Positions 60,236 through 64,000 of a stretch of DNA of 64,000 bases are shown here, in pieces. Where the stretch lies: NCBI GenBank assembly GCA_965217135.1, contig OZ244249.1:1984001-2048000 (forward strand), read 5' to 3'. The notes below the pieces were generated by a model that saw only the letters and a list, made by a program, of their open reading frames with translations, was not told where the DNA came from and searched no databases. The position numbers were made by a program, and so were the translations under genes. Each line of letters begins with the position of its first letter. Positions within the stretch are counted from its first letter, which is position 1. Origin of the DNA: HXMU1420-2 sp017643305 (GTDB lineage: Bacteria; Pseudomonadota; Alphaproteobacteria; Rhodobacterales; Rhodobacteraceae).

Positions 60236-60611
60236 AGGTCTGTGTATATGCCCTATTGCGTTGGTTTCACAGACCGTGAGCTCGGGGTTTCGGCAATTCA
60301 AGTGGCGGCATGAGCCAGATGGGCGGCGGTTGGTTGCGCGGGCGGGTTATGCCAATCTAAGCGACAGGTTTGCCTCGTATGCCCGCAAAATGGGGGCAAG
60401 TGGTGCAGGGGCGTAGCGGTTGGTCATTGCCGATGGGTCCTACAGGAAACCAGACCGGGACGAGGGCGCCCAGTGCGGTGATTCTGGTCCGCCCGGCGCA
60501 GAGCAAGGTGCGCAGCCCGCTGTCATGGGGTCGACGCAGTAAATCCGCGGAGTACCCGTCAAATGTGGCAACCCCACTGGGATCGTGGGGTGCTTTGTTG
60601 CCATTGCAGGG
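60236..60611. other. Intergenic region upstream of the sulfotransferase gene
   Basis: About 376 bp between the sulfotransferase start and the radical SAM gene stop, both on the minus strand. A hairpin ACCCCAC/GTGGGGT (60571-60591, 7-base loop) lies 20 bp beyond the radical SAM stop and may be its terminator, though no T-run follows. A TGCCC/GGGCA stem occurs near 60379-60398. Open frames are short and have no family features. Confidence 0.45.
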
Positions 60612-61565
60612 TCACGCCGAACAGCTTGCACCGCCGAGAACGCAAAATTTGGCGCAATGCGGGTGGTTCAGACGCACGGGTGCTTCAGCCTCGGCCAGAG
60701 TCTGGCCCATCTCGAATTCTGGCTCGTAAGGCAGCAGGGTACAGGCGAGGACAGCGGGCGCGTTGGCCCCTTTCCGGCGCACCACCATGCGCGACGATGC
60801 ACACATGACGTCCTGAGGTGATTTGTTCAGGATCCCCCAGCAGGCGGTGGTGATCTCTGGCACCTCTACCGACATGTCCATTTCCGGGAATAGCACGGTT
60901 TCAACAGGTGATGTTGCGTCAATGGCTAGCCCATGTTCCGCATAGAGCGCGGCAAAACCAGCGCGTGCGTCCGCCTCGCTTGTCGCCCATTCCACGCGGC
61001 CGGCAATGGCCATGCGAATGCCGGCATCTCGCAGCCAGCACATCCCGTTCAGCGTGGCCGCGAAGCTGCCTGTGCCGCGTTCAGCGTCATGGGTGGTCGG
61101 GTCAAAATGGTCGAGCGACACCCGTAGGGTCAGCTTGTCGCCATGCGCTGCTTTCAAGGCACGCAGCCCGTCCTGCATCGCCGGACGCATCATCGGGCGC
61201 ATTGCGTTGGTAAGGATCAACACCTCAAAGCCACGGTCCAGCGCAGCGTCTGCCATGGCGATGATGTCGCGGTTCATGAACGGTTCGCCCCCGGTAAAGG
61301 CGATCTCGGTCACCGGCCAGCCGCGTTCGGTTATCTGGTCGAGATAGGGCAGCATGTCATCCAGCGTGAGGTAGACCAGCGCATCGTTGGACGGGCTTGA
61401 TTCGATATAACAGCTCACGCACTCGATGTTGCAGAGCGTGCCGGTGTTGAACCACAATGTTTTAGGCGCGGTCAGGGCGACATGGGCCCGTTCCTGACCG
61501 TCCAGCGTGACCAAAGGGTCGGAAAACTTGGTCCCATTGGCGGGAGGATTGGAGTGGTCTTTCAT
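60612..61565 (-). CDS. Radical SAM protein with C-terminal cysteine cluster
   Basis: With ATG 61565 (AAAAGG upstream) the protein has 317 residues. The radical SAM motif is CNIECVSC (Cys45, 49, 52), followed by FTGGEPFMNRDI and a TIM-barrel core (VLILTNAMRP, LRVSLDHFD). The C-terminus ends with HPHCAKFCVLGGASCSA, giving Cys304, 308 and 315, a SPASM-like set for a second Fe-S cluster. Such enzymes often modify peptides or cofactors. No peptide precursor gene is adjacent and the substrate is unknown. An earlier ATG at 61667 is possible. It is divergent from zwf. Confidence 0.85.
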   Translation of the reverse strand: MKDHSNPPANGTKFSDPLVTLDGQERAHVALTAPKTLWFNTGTLCNIECVSCYIESSPSNDALVYLTLDDMLPYLDQITERGWPVTEIAFTGGEPFMNRDIIAMADAALDRGFEVLILTNAMRPMMRPAMQDGLRALKAAHGDKLTLRVSLDHFDPTTHDAERGTGSFAATLNGMCWLRDAGIRMAIAGRVEWATSEADARAGFAALYAEHGLAIDATSPVETVLFPEMDMSVEVPEITTACWGILNKSPQDVMCASSRMVVRRKGANAPAVLACTLLPYEPEFEMGQTLAEAEAPVRLNHPHCAKFCVLGGASCSA

Positions 61566-61717
61566 GCCGGCCTTTTTGGTTTTTCGGTCACGGATCAACT
61601 CTTTACGCGCTTTGCGCTCCGGGCGCGACCCCGTGGTTTCCGTTTGACGCCATTGTGATCCGCTCATTGCATGGTAGACTTTGCAAAAACCGTCTGTATA
61701 GAGACGCAGAGACGTTT

Positions 61718-61729
61718 GTTAGCGCTAAC
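61718..61729. promoter_or_regulatory. LacI-type operator palindrome upstream of zwf
   Basis: GTTAGCGCTAAC is a perfect 12-bp palindrome with the central CG typical of LacI-family sites. It overlaps a TATATT -10-like element at 61731-61736 and lies 56 bp before the zwf ATG. A sugar-responsive LacI-family repressor of the zwf-pgl-pgi operon is the likely binder; its gene is not in the window. Confidence 0.65.
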
Positions 61730-61784
61730 TTATATTCTGCCCGGCAATTTCACGATAGGCAGCGCAAGGAAAGGGCACCTAACC

Positions 61785-63242
61785 ATGGTTTCACGCGTCA
61801 TACCGGTCGACACTTTCGACCTGGTCATCTTTGGTGGGACCGGGGATCTGGCGCGGCGCAAGATCCTGCCAAGCCTGTTCCGGCGGTATTGTGCGGGGCA
61901 GGTGCCCGACGGTTCCGCCATCATCGGGGTGGCGCGTGGCGAAATGGACGATACGTCCTATCGCCAGATGGTGGCCGATGCGGTCCGTGAATTTGGTGGT
62001 GGGCGCGGCTGCGAGGACGGCACGCTGGACCAGTTCCTCGAATGCGTCACGTATCAGACAGTTGATGCTTTGGGGGACCGGGGCTGGCCGGAACTGGCGG
62101 AGCGGCTGACAGCCGCGCATATCCGCAACTTCTATTTCTCGGTCGGGCCCAGCTTGTTTGGCGCCCTTGCTGAACGTCTGCATAGATACGGTATGAGCAC
62201 ACCGGATTGCCGGGTCGTGGTGGAAAAACCTTTTGGCCATGACCTTGCCACCGCACGGGCGCTGAATCAGACGCTGGCCGAACATTTCGAAGAACGACAA
62301 ATCTATCGCATCGACCATTATTTGGGCAAAGAAACGGTCCAGAACCTTATGGCCATTCGTTTCGGTAACGTTCTGTTCGAACCGCTCTGGAACAGTCAGT
62401 ACGTGGATCACATCCAGATCACCGTGGCCGAAAGTGTCGGCATTGGTGGGCGCGGTGAATATTACGATGACGCGGGTGCGATGCGTGACATGGTGCAAAA
62501 CCACCTGATGCAGCTGGTCTGCCTGATCGCCATGGAACCGCCAGCACAATTCGAACCCGACGCGGTACGCGATGAAAAGCTGAAAGTGATCCGCGCGTTG
62601 GGTCCAGTGGCCCATCACCATATCTCGCGCGGCCAGTATGGCCCGGGCGAAGACGGCACGCCTGATTACCGCACCGCCGCCGGCAACCCGCGCAGCACGA
62701 CCGAAAGCTTTGTGGCCTTGAAGGCTGAGGTGCAGAATTGGCGGTGGGCTGGAACGCCGTTCTATCTGCGTACGGGCAAGCGCCTGAAAGCGCGGTCATC
62801 TGTGATCAACGTCGTGTTCAAGAACCTGCAGCATTCGATCTTTGGGGAAGAGGCGGGTAGCCATACCAATATCCTGTCGATCCGGCTGCAACCGAACGAA
62901 GGCATCACCCTGCGCGTCACGATCAAGGAACCAGGACCGGGCGGAATGCGTCTGATCGACGTGCCGCTGGACATGACCTTTGCCGATGCGCTGGGGGCGG
63001 AAGCCGAAGATGCTCCGGATGCCTATGAACGCCTGATTATGGATGTGATCCGGGGCAATCAGACCCTGTTTATGCGTGGGGATGAGGTGGAGGCCGCCTG
63101 GGCCTGGACCGATCCCATCATCGCGGCGTGGGAAGCGCGCGGTGACGTGCCCAAACCCTATGACAGTGGCAGCGCCGGGCCAGGCGACGCCGAACAGATA
63201 CTGGCCCGCGACCGGCGGGTGTGGATCGGGATCACGCCATGA
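61785..63242 (+). CDS. zwf: Glucose-6-phosphate 1-dehydrogenase
   Basis: The ATG at 61785 gives 485 residues starting MVSRVIPVDTFDLVIFGGTGDLARRK, the NAD(P)-binding motif GGTGDLA at 17-23. The catalytic site RIDHYLGKE is present near residue 180, and the substrate block VEKPFGHDL precedes it. It oxidises G6P to 6-phosphogluconolactone. The pgl ATG overlaps its stop by 4 bp. With pgl and pgi this is the Entner-Doudoroff/pentose phosphate entry operon. Upstream in-frame codons to 61671 are part of the promoter region. Confidence 0.96.
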   Translation: MVSRVIPVDTFDLVIFGGTGDLARRKILPSLFRRYCAGQVPDGSAIIGVARGEMDDTSYRQMVADAVREFGGGRGCEDGTLDQFLECVTYQTVDALGDRGWPELAERLTAAHIRNFYFSVGPSLFGALAERLHRYGMSTPDCRVVVEKPFGHDLATARALNQTLAEHFEERQIYRIDHYLGKETVQNLMAIRFGNVLFEPLWNSQYVDHIQITVAESVGIGGRGEYYDDAGAMRDMVQNHLMQLVCLIAMEPPAQFEPDAVRDEKLKVIRALGPVAHHHISRGQYGPGEDGTPDYRTAAGNPRSTTESFVALKAEVQNWRWAGTPFYLRTGKRLKARSSVINVVFKNLQHSIFGEEAGSHTNILSIRLQPNEGITLRVTIKEPGPGGMRLIDVPLDMTFADALGAEAEDAPDAYERLIMDVIRGNQTLFMRGDEVEAAWAWTDPIIAAWEARGDVPKPYDSGSAGPGDAEQILARDRRVWIGITP

Positions 63243-63910
63243 ACCTTGTTGAATACCCGGACCGTGAACTGGCCGCGATTGACGTGGCCGATGTGCTTGC
63301 AAGTCATCTAAAAACTGCGCTCGTGTCTCATGATAGCGTGTCCTTTGCCGTGCCGGGTGGTGGCACCCCGGGGCCAATATTCTCTGTGCTGTGCGCGGCG
63401 GATCTGGATTGGGCGCGTGTGTGCGTCCTACCCACCGACGAACGTTTCGTGCCTGCCGACCATCCCCGCTCAAACGCGCTGCTGATCCGTGAACGTTTGC
63501 TGCAAGACCGTGCGGCGGCTGCGCAGTTCCTGTCCCTGACGGGTGATGCCACCACGCCGGAGGACGCGGCCGCAAAACAAGGTGCGCGGATAGCACGGCA
63601 CCTGCCCATCTCCGTCACCATGCTGGGTATGGGCACCGATATGCACACGGCATCGCTGTTTCCCGGCGCGCCGGGTCTGGCCGAAGGGCTGGCCGCTGAC
63701 GCCCCGCCGCTGGTGGTCACGCAGCCGACCTCGCAACCCGAGGCGCGGCTCAGCCTGTCGGCGCCGGTGCTGAACGGGGCCATCAGCAAGCATCTGGTAA
63801 TTTTTGGGGCTGACAAACGTGCAGCGCTGGAGCAAGCGATACATAGCGCCCCTGAAGCCGCGCCGATCCGCGCGGTGCTGGGTGGTGCCATGGTTCATTA
63901 CGCGGATTGA
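63239..63910 (+). CDS. pgl: 6-phosphogluconolactonase
   Basis: This 223-residue protein has the DevB/Pgl fold, with FAVPGGGTPGPIFSVL (phosphate loop), LPTDERFVPADHPRSNALL and ITVTMLGMG-type GMGTDMHTASLFPG. It hydrolyses 6-phosphogluconolactone. The ATG at 63239 overlaps the zwf stop by 4 bp. The pgi start follows within 13 bp of its stop. Confidence 0.94.
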   Translation: MNLVEYPDRELAAIDVADVLASHLKTALVSHDSVSFAVPGGGTPGPIFSVLCAADLDWARVCVLPTDERFVPADHPRSNALLIRERLLQDRAAAAQFLSLTGDATTPEDAAAKQGARIARHLPISVTMLGMGTDMHTASLFPGAPGLAEGLAADAPPLVVTQPTSQPEARLSLSAPVLNGAISKHLVIFGADKRAALEQAIHSAPEAAPIRAVLGGAMVHYAD

Positions 63911-63922
63911 GTGAGTTTGAAT

Positions 63923-64000
63923 ATGTGGAGCGACCTTCAGGCCCGGTACTTGGCAACCCAATCACGCCACATCCTGGACCTGTTTGAAGCCGACCCGCAA
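63923..64000 (+). CDS. pgi: Glucose-6-phosphate isomerase, N-terminal fragment
   Basis: The last 78 bp encode MWSDLQARYLATQSRHILDL and six more residues before the window ends. This looks like the N-terminal helix of a Pgi protein, and a pgi gene in third place after zwf and pgl is usual in this group. GTG 63911, in frame, is an alternative start. The identification depends on context and on this short sequence. Confidence 0.7.
   Translation, partial: MWSDLQARYLATQSRHILDLFEADPQ

Overview
The window looks like a chromosomal segment of a marine-type alphaproteobacterium of the Rhodobacteraceae (Roseobacter group). I base this on the family content and gene order read directly from the translations: DUF177-rpmF-plsX-fabH-ihfA-merR-tRNA-Pro, the argS-SPOR-nagZ-scpA-scpB run, the cysteine-poor alphaproteobacterial DksA, a Usg protein, OlsB, a long-form dCTP deaminase, and zwf-pgl-pgi. 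Composition is moderately GC-rich throughout. I see no prophage, complete insertion sequence, CRISPR array or rRNA operon. The only tRNA seen is tRNA-Pro(GGG).

Layout. 1-8.9 kb: a tight minus-strand operon (GNAT, DUF2927 lipoprotein, 56-residue membrane protein, VWA protein), a RhlE-type helicase, MoxR ATPase, DksA, an FAD monooxygenase and exonuclease III. 8.9-11.7 kb: the most unusual accessory cluster. A palindrome-rich intergenic region with DnaA-box-like motifs precedes a small protein made of six FSSGS repeats, then an uncharacterised gene broken by one in-frame TAA, then a DMT transporter. 11.7-20.6 kb: ErpA-like protein, dGTPase-like protein, argS, SPOR, nagZ, scpAB, an acyltransferase and a small basic protein. 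20.6-31.7 kb: an FG-GAP propeller protein, dcd, tRNA-Pro, merR, ihfA, fabH, plsX, rpmF, DUF177, bamE, olsB and an ABC-F ATPase. 31.7-44.1 kb: tyrS, anmK, holC, a retropepsin-like protease, a TPR protein, a four-gene overlapping operon (acyl-CoA ligase, FrnE-type DsbA, K+ channel, Bcr/CflA MFS) facing an XRE-cupin regulator, an AqpS-like aquaporin and an orphan YejA-type binding protein. 44.1-51.2 kb: an intergenic region with a strong small-RNA candidate, ppk2, bdhA, DUF502, pseudouridine catabolism genes, and a divergent DUF4198/HupE pair. 51.2-64 kb: thiE, trmJ-like, ctaA, M32 carboxypeptidase, doxX, gyrA, usg, a sulfotransferase gene interrupted by a TAA, a radical SAM protein, and zwf-pgl-pgi behind a LacI-type palindrome.

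Most of the window is housekeeping (envelope lipid and cell-wall recycling, tRNA charging, chromosome segregation, Entner-Doudoroff entry). The points most worth a second look are: (i) the FSSGS-repeat protein cluster; (ii) two genes each interrupted by a single in-frame TAA where the frame continues intact; (iii) a complete sRNA-like unit (promoter, hairpin, terminator) at 44163-44275; (iv) perfect palindromes upstream of zwf and between argS and its divergent neighbour; (v) tandem hairpin arrays in three intergenic regions. Start codons were moved inward from the longest open frame wherever a Shine-Dalgarno sequence, signal peptide or family N-terminus supported it. All family names come from pattern recognition without database searches.
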